A stretch of 52,877 nt of DNA from Solirubrobacterales bacterium (GTDB lineage Bacteria > Actinomycetota > Thermoleophilia > Solirubrobacterales > 70-9), in assembly GCA_009691195.1 (NCBI GenBank), contig SHVA01000016.1, positions 1 to 52,877 of the forward strand. The letters are read 5' to 3'. Of the stretch, positions 33,595 to 41,175 are shown piece after piece. The position numbers and the translations under genes are program-made. Every line of letters begins with the position of its first letter. Positions within the stretch are counted from its first letter, which is position 1. The notes beneath the pieces were generated by a model, which did not search any database, was not told the DNA's origin, and was given only the letters and a program-made list of their open reading frames with translations.

Positions 33595-35238
33595 CTAGCC
33601 GGCGAAGGGGTCGAACGATTGGCCGGCGTTCGCGGCCCAGTCCACAAGCGGGGACGGGTCGATGCCGAAGAAGATCGTCGCCGCGGCGCAGAGCATCCCG
33701 ACGCCGACGATCAGCCAGCAGCGGCTGCCCCCAGGCGACCCCGGACGCGAAGCGGAGGAGTCGCCGCCGTGTGTTGACCCCGGACGCGAAGCGGAGGAGT
33801 CGCCGCCGTGTGTTGACCCCGGACGCGAAGCGGAGGAGTCGCCGCCGTGTGTTGACCCCGGAGCTGAATTCGACTCCGGAGCCTCGGGCGAGGCGCCGGC
33901 GATCGCCGGCGCTCCAGCCCCCGCAGGCTCCGGCCGCATCCAGATCGCCGCGATCACGCGCAGGTAGTAGGCCAGCGAGACCATCGAGCCGACCACGATC
34001 GCCACTCCGATCCAGGTGAAGTGTCCCCCGACGGCGGCCTCGATCAGGAACAGCTTGCCCATGAAGCCGACCGTGCCGGGTATCCCGGCCAGGCCGAGCA
34101 ACCCGATCGTCATCGGCCAGGCGAGCAGCGGGCGGGAGCCGCCGAGGCCCTCGACCGAGCGGATGTCGTCGGCGAAGGGCGTCTCACGCTCGCGCGCGAC
34201 CAGCGGCACGAAGACCGCGAGGTTCATCAGCGCGTAGGCCGCCAGGTAGAAGATGATCGCCTCGACCCCGAACTCGTCGAAGACGACCAGGCCGGAGAGG
34301 ATGTAGCCGGCCTGCGCGATCCCCGAGTAGCCCAGCAGGCGCTTGATCGAGTCCTGGCCGAGGGCGCCGATGTTGCCGACGGCGATCGAGATCACCGCGA
34401 GCACCGCAAGCGCTCCGTCCCAGCTCGCCTCGACGGGGCCGAGGGCGAGCTCGAACAGGCGGATTGAGGCGATGAAGGCGACGGTCTTGGTGGCGACCGC
34501 CATGAAGGAGGTGACCGGGGTCGGCGCGCCCTGATAGACGTCGGGCGTCCACTGGTGGAAGGGCGCGATCGAGATCTTGAAGGCAAGCCCCGTGGCGGCC
34601 ATCGCGGTTCCGATCAGGATCAGGGTGTCATCGGCGAGGCCGCCGTTGCGGATGCCCTGGGCGATCTCGTTGTAGTCGGTAGAGCCCGCGGTGCCGTAGA
34701 TCAGCGCGAAGCCGTAGAGCAGCGTCGCCGACCCGACGGAGCCGATGATCAGGTACTTGAGGCCCGCCTCGAGCGACGCCTCACGCCGGACCGCGGAGCC
34801 GCAGAGGACGTAGAGAGGGATCGAGAGCAGCTCGAGCCCGATGAAGAAGCTGACCAGGTTCTGCGACATGCTCAGGATCGCCATTCCGAGCACCGATCCG
34901 AGCAGGAGCGCGTAGAAGGCGCCGTGCCCGGCGCCCTCGGCCGCGGGCTCCCGCACCGAGAGGATCACGGTGACGGCCGCGGCGAAGAGCGCGATCAGCA
35001 GCGCCGCGAGCCCCAGCTCGTCGAGGCGCAGGGTGCCGGCGACGAGGTCGGTGTGCTCGCCCCACTGCCAGATGGCCAGCCCTGCCGCGGTCCCGAGCAC
35101 CCCCAGAGTCAGCACCGAGCAGGTCCAGCGCCCGGCCCGGGGAAGGAGCCCGACCATCAGCACGATCACCACCCCCGCCGTAAGTGTGATGATCGGCGAG
35201 AGGCCGGCGTAGTCAATTTGTGGGGCAGTGAAGGTCAC
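33595..35238 (-). CDS. nuoN: NADH-quinone oxidoreductase subunit N
   Basis: A 547-residue antiporter-like membrane subunit of complex I with about 14 helices, homologous to NuoL and NuoM, that takes part in proton pumping. Family blocks are SFFIGLELLSIPLYVLCG, the key Lys in GLKYLIIGSVGSATLLYG, and FHQWTPDVYQGAPTPVTSF. Between the last two helices it carries a hydrophilic insert of about 75 residues with three 13-residue repeats (STHGGDSSASRPG). The insert lies in a loop and is unusual for NuoN. GTG start overlaps the nuoM stop (GTGA). It is the last nuo gene. Confidence 0.95.
   Translation of the reverse strand: MTFTAPQIDYAGLSPIITLTAGVVIVLMVGLLPRAGRWTCSVLTLGVLGTAAGLAIWQWGEHTDLVAGTLRLDELGLAALLIALFAAAVTVILSVREPAAEGAGHGAFYALLLGSVLGMAILSMSQNLVSFFIGLELLSIPLYVLCGSAVRREASLEAGLKYLIIGSVGSATLLYGFALIYGTAGSTDYNEIAQGIRNGGLADDTLILIGTAMAATGLAFKISIAPFHQWTPDVYQGAPTPVTSFMAVATKTVAFIASIRLFELALGPVEASWDGALAVLAVISIAVGNIGALGQDSIKRLLGYSGIAQAGYILSGLVVFDEFGVEAIIFYLAAYALMNLAVFVPLVARERETPFADDIRSVEGLGGSRPLLAWPMTIGLLGLAGIPGTVGFMGKLFLIEAAVGGHFTWIGVAIVVGSMVSLAYYLRVIAAIWMRPEPAGAGAPAIAGASPEAPESNSAPGSTHGGDSSASRPGSTHGGDSSASRPGSTHGGDSSASRPGSPGGSRCWLIVGVGMLCAAATIFFGIDPSPLVDWAANAGQSFDPFAG
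33737..33862. repeat. 39-bp tandem repeat, three copies, inside nuoN
   Basis: Units start at 33737, 33776 and 33815, each identical, and a partial fourth (GACCCCGGA) follows at 33854. The unit contains GACCCCGGACGCGAAGCGG and then AGGAGTCGCCGCCGTGTGTT. The length of 39 bp is a multiple of three, so copies change NuoN by 13 residues each without shifting the frame. A related single copy lies at 30351-30420. Confidence 0.92.
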
Positions 35239-36731
35239 GGCGAGGTCTCGCTCGTGCGGGCCGCGAGGTCGACGTCCTGCTGCTTGGCCGCGGCGACCGT
35301 GGCCGTCACCGAGTCATCGGAGCGCTTCAGGATCAGGTTCGGGTAGACGGCCAGGGTGACGATGCAGGCGACGAGGCCGCCGATGATCACGCCCGGGCCG
35401 AAGGAGATCTCCCGGGACTCGAGGCCGTCGGGGAGGCGGTTGTGCATCGTGCGCTGGTACATGCGCAGGGCGTAGTAGGCCGCCATCACCACCCCGGCGA
35501 AGGCGATCACCGCATAGACGACCTTGTCCTGGAAGGCGCCGATCAGGATGTAGGTCTCCCCGATGAAGTTGGAGGAGCCGGGGATCGCGAGGGTGGCCAT
35601 GGTCACGATCAGGAACAGCACCGCCAGCACCGGCGCGCGGCTCGCGAGCCCGCCGAGCTTCGTGATGTCGGAGCTGCCCGTGCGCTCGCTGATCACGGCG
35701 AAGATCAGGAAGACCCCCGCGACCACGAGGCCGTGGTTGACCATCTGCAGGACCGCCCCGTTGGCGGCGTCGGGGCGCAGCGTGAAGATCCCGAGGGTGA
35801 TGAAGCCGAGCTGGGCGATCGAGCTGTAGCCGGCGATCAGCCGCGCCTCGGTCTGGGTGAAGGCCATCACCGACCCGTAGAGGATTGAGGCGAGCGCGAT
35901 CACCAGCAGCACTTCCTGGAACTGCACGGTGGCGTCGGGGAAGGTCGGCAGCACGATGCGAAGGAACCCGTAGGCGCCGACCTTGGCGAGCACCCCCGAG
36001 AGGCAGACGAGCACCGGCAGCGGCGCCGCCCGGTAGGCGTCGGACATCCAGCCGTGGACGAGGAAGGCCGGCATCTTCACCAGGAAGGCCGCGGCGAAGA
36101 ACCAGAAGATCCAGTCCTGGCTGTCCTCCGGCAGGACGTTGGCCCGCAGGTCGGCCATCGAGAAGCTGAGCTGGCCGCCGTCTGCGACCAGCACGGCCGT
36201 CGCCACCGCGCCTACGAGCATCAGCAGCGAGCCGACCAGGGTGTAGACGATCATCTTGATCGTCGCCTGGACCCGGCCCTCGCCCTCCCCCCAGCCTCCG
36301 ATCAGGAAGTACATCGGCAGCAGCATCAGGTCGAAGAAGAGGACGAACAGCAGCAGGTCCTGGGCGAGGAAGGCGCCGAGCGTCGCCGTCTGGCCCAGCC
36401 CCATCATCAGGAAGTAGGTCTTCGGCCGGTCGGGGGTGCGGATCGCCGAGTAGGCGGTGGCGGCGAGCCAGAGGACCGTCGTCATCACGACCAGGAAGAT
36501 GCTGATCCCGTCGATGCCGAGCTGGTAGCGGACGCCGAGGTCGGGGATCCAGCTCTCGTCCACGACCTGCTGGAGGCCGGCGGCGTTGGGGTCGAAGTCG
36601 GCGAGCAGGGCCAACGCCAGAACCAGCGCGCCGAGCGCGCCGGCCGTCGCCACCATCGGCGTCAGCCGTCGCGGCGCCAGGCAGGCGACCAGGCCGGCGG
36701 CGAGCGGGAGCCAGAGCAGGATCTGGATCAC
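35235..36731 (-). CDS. nuoM: NADH-quinone oxidoreductase subunit M
   Basis: A 498-residue antiporter-like complex I subunit with about 14 membrane helices. Landmarks are GIDGISIFLVVMTTVLW near residue 70, FFDLMLLPMYFLIGGWG with the essential Glu region around 130-140, AAFLVKMPAFLVHGWMSDAY near 220, and KVGAYGFLRIVLP near 250. It pumps protons together with NuoL and NuoN. GTG start at 36731, 10 nt after the nuoL stop; its own stop is overlapped by the nuoN start. Confidence 0.96.
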   Translation of the reverse strand: MIQILLWLPLAAGLVACLAPRRLTPMVATAGALGALVLALALLADFDPNAAGLQQVVDESWIPDLGVRYQLGIDGISIFLVVMTTVLWLAATAYSAIRTPDRPKTYFLMMGLGQTATLGAFLAQDLLLFVLFFDLMLLPMYFLIGGWGEGEGRVQATIKMIVYTLVGSLLMLVGAVATAVLVADGGQLSFSMADLRANVLPEDSQDWIFWFFAAAFLVKMPAFLVHGWMSDAYRAAPLPVLVCLSGVLAKVGAYGFLRIVLPTFPDATVQFQEVLLVIALASILYGSVMAFTQTEARLIAGYSSIAQLGFITLGIFTLRPDAANGAVLQMVNHGLVVAGVFLIFAVISERTGSSDITKLGGLASRAPVLAVLFLIVTMATLAIPGSSNFIGETYILIGAFQDKVVYAVIAFAGVVMAAYYALRMYQRTMHNRLPDGLESREISFGPGVIIGGLVACIVTLAVYPNLILKRSDDSVTATVAAAKQQDVDLAARTSETSP

Positions 36732-36741
36732 GAGGCGCCCA

Positions 36742-38748
36742 TCACGAGGCCTGCAGCAGGAAGTAGAGGCCCAGGGCGGCGAAGCCCGTCACCATCAGCA
36801 GCGCGTAGGAGCGGAGGAAGCCCGACTGTGCCCCGCGCACGACCGCCCCCGCCCCGCGGACGACGTCGGTGACGCCGACGACTATGCCCTGAACGACGTA
36901 GCGCTCGAACACGTTGTTGGCGAAGCGGCCGGTCGCCAGCGCCGGTCGCACCACGAGCAGGTCGATCAGCTCGTCGAAATACCACTTGTGCTCGAGGAAG
37001 CCGTGCAGGCCCCGCAGCCGCCGCTGCAGTGCCGCGGTGGTGCCCGGCCGCACCAGATAGAGCCAGTAGGCGACGAGGATCCCGAGGGTCGAGAGGGTGC
37101 CGCCCACGATCATGCCGAGGTAGGCCGCCGAGTTCGGGATCTCGAGGTTGTAGAGCGAGGAGCTGTAGAAGCTGCCCTCGAGGAAGTTGTGGACGACGTC
37201 GTCGATCCCGGGCACCTGGATCCAGCCGGCGAACAGCGCCCCGAAGGCGAGCACGCTCATCGCGATCCGCATCGGCCAGGAGCGCTCGGCGATGTTGTGC
37301 TCGGGGCCGGGGAAGCCGACGTCGGTGTCCTCGAGCTCGCCCGTCGCCGGGTTGGCGGGCTCGGCGTGATGGAGGTGCCCACCCTCGAGCTCCTTCGCCT
37401 CCTCGACGGCCTCGCCGTAGGCGACCCTGAAGCCGATCCGGAACGCGTAGATCGCCGTCATGAAGGCGACGATGTAGCCGCCGACGGTGAAGATCCAGTA
37501 CATTCCTCCGCGCTCGGCGGCGAACACGAGGATCTCGTCCTTGGAGAAGAAGCCCGCGGTCCCGGGGAAGGCCGCGAGCGAGAGAGCGCCGATGATCAGG
37601 GTCACGCAGGTGAAGGGCATGGCCCTGCGGAAGCCGCCCATCTTGTCGATGTTCTGGCGGTTGGCCATCGCGCCGATCACCGATCCGGCCGCCATGAACA
37701 GAAGCGCCTTGAAGAAGGCGTGGGTCATCAGGTGGAAGAGGCCGGCCGAGTAGGCGCCGATGCTGACGCCGATCACCATGTAGCCGATCTGGCTCATGGT
37801 CGAGTAGGCGATGATCCGCTTCAGGTCGGTGACTACGAGCGCGATCGTCGCCGCCACGAACGCCGTCGCCAGCCCCGTGAAGGCGGCGATGTCGGCGGCG
37901 GTGGGCGCGAGCTCGAACAGGGGGAAAAAGCGGGCGATCAGGTAGACGCCGGCCGTGACCATCGTCGCCGCGTGGATCAGCGATGAGACCGGGGTCGGGC
38001 CCTCCATCGCGTCGGGAAGCCAGGTGTGAAGCGGCAGCTGGGCCGACTTGGCGAAGGCGCCGACCAACAGCAGAAGGCAGATGGTCACCGCGACGCTCTG
38101 GTTTGTGGTGAAGCTGTCGCGGGCGCCGCTGAAGATGTCGAGCAGGTCGAAGGTCCCCAGCTCGCGGAAGATGAAGAAGGCCGCGAGGATCAGCCCCACG
38201 TCGCCGAAGACGTTGATCACGAATGCCTTCATCCCGGCCTTGGTCGCCGTGCCGCGCCGGTACCAGAAGCTGATCAGCGCGTATGAGGCGTAGCCGACAA
38301 AGGCCCAGCCGACCACGAGCAGGATCAGGTTCCCCGCCAGGATCAGCAACAGCATCGAGAAGACGAAGAAGTTGAGGTAGCTGAAGAAGCGGGTGAAGCC
38401 CCGATCGGTGGTCATGTAGCCGATCGAGTAGAGGTGGATCATGGTCGAGATACCCGTGATCACCAGGCACATGTAGATCGAGAGCGGGTCCACCAGCACG
38501 TTGACGTCGATCTTGAGCCCGGCGACGCTGGCGTATGAGTAGAGGGTGTCGGTGAACTGGCGCTCCTCGACGGGGTGGTCGAGGACCTGGAGCAGGGCGC
38601 CGATCGTGGCGAGGAAGGAGAGGGCGATCGTGCCGGTCCCGATCCAGCCCGCCGCCCGGCCCGGCCAGATCCGCCAGCCGAGCGCCAGCACGATGCTCCC
38701 CGCGAGCGGGAAGGCGAGGATCAGCCAGGCGTAGGCGGTCGGATTCAA
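36742..38748 (-). CDS. nuoL: NADH-quinone oxidoreductase subunit L
   Basis: A 668-residue complex I subunit, the distal antiporter-like unit with the long lateral helix in its C-terminal part. Typical blocks are DPLSIYMCLVITGISTMIHLY near 88, FSYLNFFVFSMLLLILAGN with GWAFVGYASYALI after it, LPLHTWLPDAMEGPTPVSSLIHAATMV near 240 (seen over its length), and the C-terminal HKWYFDELIDLLVVRP. The start codon is TTG at 38748; no ATG or GTG nearby gives a better N-terminus. The nuoK stop lies just upstream (38750). Confidence 0.96.
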   Translation of the reverse strand: MNPTAYAWLILAFPLAGSIVLALGWRIWPGRAAGWIGTGTIALSFLATIGALLQVLDHPVEERQFTDTLYSYASVAGLKIDVNVLVDPLSIYMCLVITGISTMIHLYSIGYMTTDRGFTRFFSYLNFFVFSMLLLILAGNLILLVVGWAFVGYASYALISFWYRRGTATKAGMKAFVINVFGDVGLILAAFFIFRELGTFDLLDIFSGARDSFTTNQSVAVTICLLLLVGAFAKSAQLPLHTWLPDAMEGPTPVSSLIHAATMVTAGVYLIARFFPLFELAPTAADIAAFTGLATAFVAATIALVVTDLKRIIAYSTMSQIGYMVIGVSIGAYSAGLFHLMTHAFFKALLFMAAGSVIGAMANRQNIDKMGGFRRAMPFTCVTLIIGALSLAAFPGTAGFFSKDEILVFAAERGGMYWIFTVGGYIVAFMTAIYAFRIGFRVAYGEAVEEAKELEGGHLHHAEPANPATGELEDTDVGFPGPEHNIAERSWPMRIAMSVLAFGALFAGWIQVPGIDDVVHNFLEGSFYSSSLYNLEIPNSAAYLGMIVGGTLSTLGILVAYWLYLVRPGTTAALQRRLRGLHGFLEHKWYFDELIDLLVVRPALATGRFANNVFERYVVQGIVVGVTDVVRGAGAVVRGAQSGFLRSYALLMVTGFAALGLYFLLQAS

Positions 38749-38749
38749 C

Positions 38750-39049
38750 TCAGCCCCTCAGCGACCTGAAGTCATCGACGTTCAGGGGCATGCGCCGGCG
38801 GTAGGCCGCGACGATCAGCCCCAGGCCGACGACCACCTCGCAGGCCGCGATCACCATCACGATCAGCGCGAAGACCTGGCCGTCCTGGTCGCCGAGGCTG
38901 CGGCTCATCGCCAGCAGCGCCAGGTTGCCCGCGTTCAGCATCAACTCCACGCAGAGCAGGATCACGAGAGGGCTGCGCCGCAGCAGCACTCCGGAGAAAC
39001 CTACGGCGAACAGCAGCGCGGACAGCACCAGGTACCAGGAGGTATCCAT
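38750..39049 (-). CDS. nuoK: NADH-quinone oxidoreductase subunit K
   Basis: A 99-residue three-helix membrane subunit. The conserved Glu of helix 2 lies in LCVELMLNAGNLAL and the second in VIAACEVVVGLGL; both belong to the central charged axis of complex I. The ATG overlaps the nuoJ stop by one base (TGATG), and the stop is 1 bp before the nuoL start. Confidence 0.95.
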   Translation of the reverse strand: MDTSWYLVLSALLFAVGFSGVLLRRSPLVILLCVELMLNAGNLALLAMSRSLGDQDGQVFALIVMVIAACEVVVGLGLIVAAYRRRMPLNVDDFRSLRG

Positions 39050-39579
39050 CAGCCGGCCGACTCCCCCGCGTTCTCGTCCTCGCGGCGGACCGCGAGGACG
39101 ACCGCGCCCACGGCGGCGATCAGCAGCAGCAAGGAGGCAGCCTCGAAGGCGACCAGGAAGCGCTCGAGCAGGAGCTTGCCGATCTGCTCAGGCGAGCCGA
39201 AGCCGAGCTTGACGGTGGGGCCCTCGGAGTCGATCGCCTTCAGGCCCGAGCCCACGATCGCTATGCCGATCTCGGTGAACAGCGCCACGCCGAGCAGCGG
39301 GGCGAGGAAGCGTTGGCCTGGTATCGGCTCCCACAGCGGCTCGTCGACGTTGCCGACGTAGGCCGCCACGAACACGTAGAGGACCATCACGGCCCCGGCG
39401 TAGACGACGATCTGGGCCGCGGCGATGAACTCCGCCTGGAGCAGCAGGAACAGCCCCGCCAGCGAGACGAGGTGCACGATCAGCGCGAGCACCGAGTAGA
39501 ACGGGTTGCGCAGGCCGATCACCGCGATGGCGCCACCGAGGGCGCCGATGGCGCCCGCGAAGAACGCGACCTCCTTCAT
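39049..39579 (-). CDS. nuoJ: NADH-quinone oxidoreductase subunit J
   Basis: A 176-residue membrane subunit with five helices. It begins FFAGAIGALGGAIAVIGLRN and has the conserved helix-3 segment QIVVYAGAVMVLYVFV with its pi-bulge glycine. A 60-residue soluble-facing loop separates helices 4 and 5. It forms part of the E-channel with NuoK, NuoA and NuoH. The gap to nuoI is 25 nt, one of the few places in the operon without overlap. Confidence 0.95.
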   Translation of the reverse strand: MKEVAFFAGAIGALGGAIAVIGLRNPFYSVLALIVHLVSLAGLFLLLQAEFIAAAQIVVYAGAVMVLYVFVAAYVGNVDEPLWEPIPGQRFLAPLLGVALFTEIGIAIVGSGLKAIDSEGPTVKLGFGSPEQIGKLLLERFLVAFEAASLLLLIAAVGAVVLAVRREDENAGESAG

Positions 39580-39604
39580 CGGGCGGCGCCTCCTCCGCTA
39601 AGCC

Positions 39605-40180
39605 TCATTCGCCCTCCGAGCGAAGCGGGGTGCGGTCGATCGGCTCGGCGAGCAGCATCTCCTTCGTGAAGATCAGGTCCGAGCGGTTGTAGTCCGACAT
39701 CTCGTAGTCGTGGCCCATCGTGATCGCGTCGAAGGGGCAGGCGACCTCGCAGTAGCCGCAGAAGATGCAGCGGCTGAGGTTGATCTCGTAGACCTCGGCG
39801 AAGCGCTCGCCGGCCGAGACGCGGTTCTCGGGGTCGTTTTCCTCGGCGACGACGCGGATGCAGTCGGCGGGGCAGGCGGCGGCGCAGAGCGAGCAGCCGA
39901 CGCACTTCTCGAGGCCGGTGTCCTCGAAGCGGTGCAGCTTGTGGCGGCCCCGGAAGCGCGGGTAGACCGGCGTCTTCTCCTCCGGGTACTGGATCGTCAC
40001 CGGGCCCTCGATGATCCGCCCGAAGGTCGTCTTCAGACCCCGCAGGGTCTCGCCGAAGGCACGGTAGGCGCCGGGCAGGCCGCCGGGCTCCGGTCCACGC
40101 TGGACTGAGATCACGTCCTGGTCGTCGAGGTAGGGGAAGGGCGACCAGTCGGTCTTGTCTGCGTTGAGCTTCGCTTCCAT
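39605..40180 (-). CDS. nuoI: NADH-quinone oxidoreductase subunit I
   Basis: A 191-residue 8Fe ferredoxin-like subunit of the peripheral arm. Two [4Fe-4S] motifs are present: CVGCSLCAAACPADC and CIFCGYCEVACPFDA, which hold clusters N6a and N6b and pass electrons to NuoB. The N-terminal GLPGAYRAFGETLRGLKTTF segment lies on the membrane surface. The ATG overlaps the nuoH stop by one base. Confidence 0.96.
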   Translation of the reverse strand: MEAKLNADKTDWSPFPYLDDQDVISVQRGPEPGGLPGAYRAFGETLRGLKTTFGRIIEGPVTIQYPEEKTPVYPRFRGRHKLHRFEDTGLEKCVGCSLCAAACPADCIRVVAEENDPENRVSAGERFAEVYEINLSRCIFCGYCEVACPFDAITMGHDYEMSDYNRSDLIFTKEMLLAEPIDRTPLRSEGE

Positions 40181-41175
40181 CAGAGCACCGTCACCAGGAT
40201 CGCGGTTACGAGGACGTTGAGGGTGGCCAGCGGCAGCATCACCTTCCAGCCGAGCGACATCAGCTGGTCGTAGCGGACCCGCGGCAGCGTCGCCCGCACC
40301 CAGATGAAGACGAAGATCAGCGAGAGGATCTTGACCACGACCCAGACGGGGTCGAGCCAGGGGGGGCCGGGGCCCATCCAGCCCCCGAGGAAGAAGGTGA
40401 CGGCGATGCCGGAGACGACGAACATCTCGAGGTACTCGGCGAGCAGGAAGGAGCCGAAGCGCATCCCGCCGTACTCGGTCTGGAAGCCCTGCACCAACTC
40501 GGCGTCGGCCTCGGGCAGGTCGAACGGGGACCGGTTGGTCTCGGCGAAGCCCGAGATCATGAAGATCAGGAAGCCGACGAACTGCGGCACCACGTACCAG
40601 ATGCTGCCCTGGGCCTCGACGATGCTGGTCATCGACAGCGACCCGGCCATCATCACGACGCCCAACAGCGCCAGGCCCATCGAGACCTCGTAGGAGATCA
40701 GCTGGGCCGCCGAGCGCATGGCGCCGAGGAAGCTGTACTTGGAGCCCGACGCCCAGCCCGCGAGCAGCAGGCCGTAGAACGCGAACGAGCTGAAGGCGAA
40801 GAAGTAGAGGACGCCGATCGAGACGTCGATCCCGTAGAGCCCGACGCCGTCCTCGACGTTGCCGAAGGGGATGATCGCCAGAGTCAGGATCCCCGAGAGG
40901 ATCACCAGGCCAGGTGCGATCGCGTAGAGGAAGGCGATCGCGTTCTCCGGCCTGAAGACCTGCTTGCCGAGCAGCTTTCCGACGTCGGCGAGCGGCTGCA
41001 TCACGCCACCCGGGCCGACCCGGTTGGGCCCGTATCGAGCCTGGAAGCGGCCGATCAGCTTGCGCTCGACGACGGTGAGGACGGGGACGATCAGGAAGAC
41101 GCCGATGAAGATCAGCACCGATTTGACGACCATCACGCCGGTCGACTCGACGAAGTCGACCTCACCGAGCAGCAT
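40180..41175 (-). CDS. nuoH: NADH-quinone oxidoreductase subunit H
   Basis: A 331-residue membrane subunit that forms the quinone entrance. Diagnostic blocks are ERKLIGRFQARYGPNRVGPG near 38, AQLISYEVSMGLALLGVVM mid-protein, and ETNRSPFDLPEADAELVQGF near 215, which together carry the quinone-site and E-channel acidic residues. The ATG at 41175 overlaps the nuoG stop as ATGA; a GTG one codon earlier is also possible. Confidence 0.96.
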   Translation of the reverse strand: MLLGEVDFVESTGVMVVKSVLIFIGVFLIVPVLTVVERKLIGRFQARYGPNRVGPGGVMQPLADVGKLLGKQVFRPENAIAFLYAIAPGLVILSGILTLAIIPFGNVEDGVGLYGIDVSIGVLYFFAFSSFAFYGLLLAGWASGSKYSFLGAMRSAAQLISYEVSMGLALLGVVMMAGSLSMTSIVEAQGSIWYVVPQFVGFLIFMISGFAETNRSPFDLPEADAELVQGFQTEYGGMRFGSFLLAEYLEMFVVSGIAVTFFLGGWMGPGPPWLDPVWVVVKILSLIFVFIWVRATLPRVRYDQLMSLGWKVMLPLATLNVLVTAILVTVL

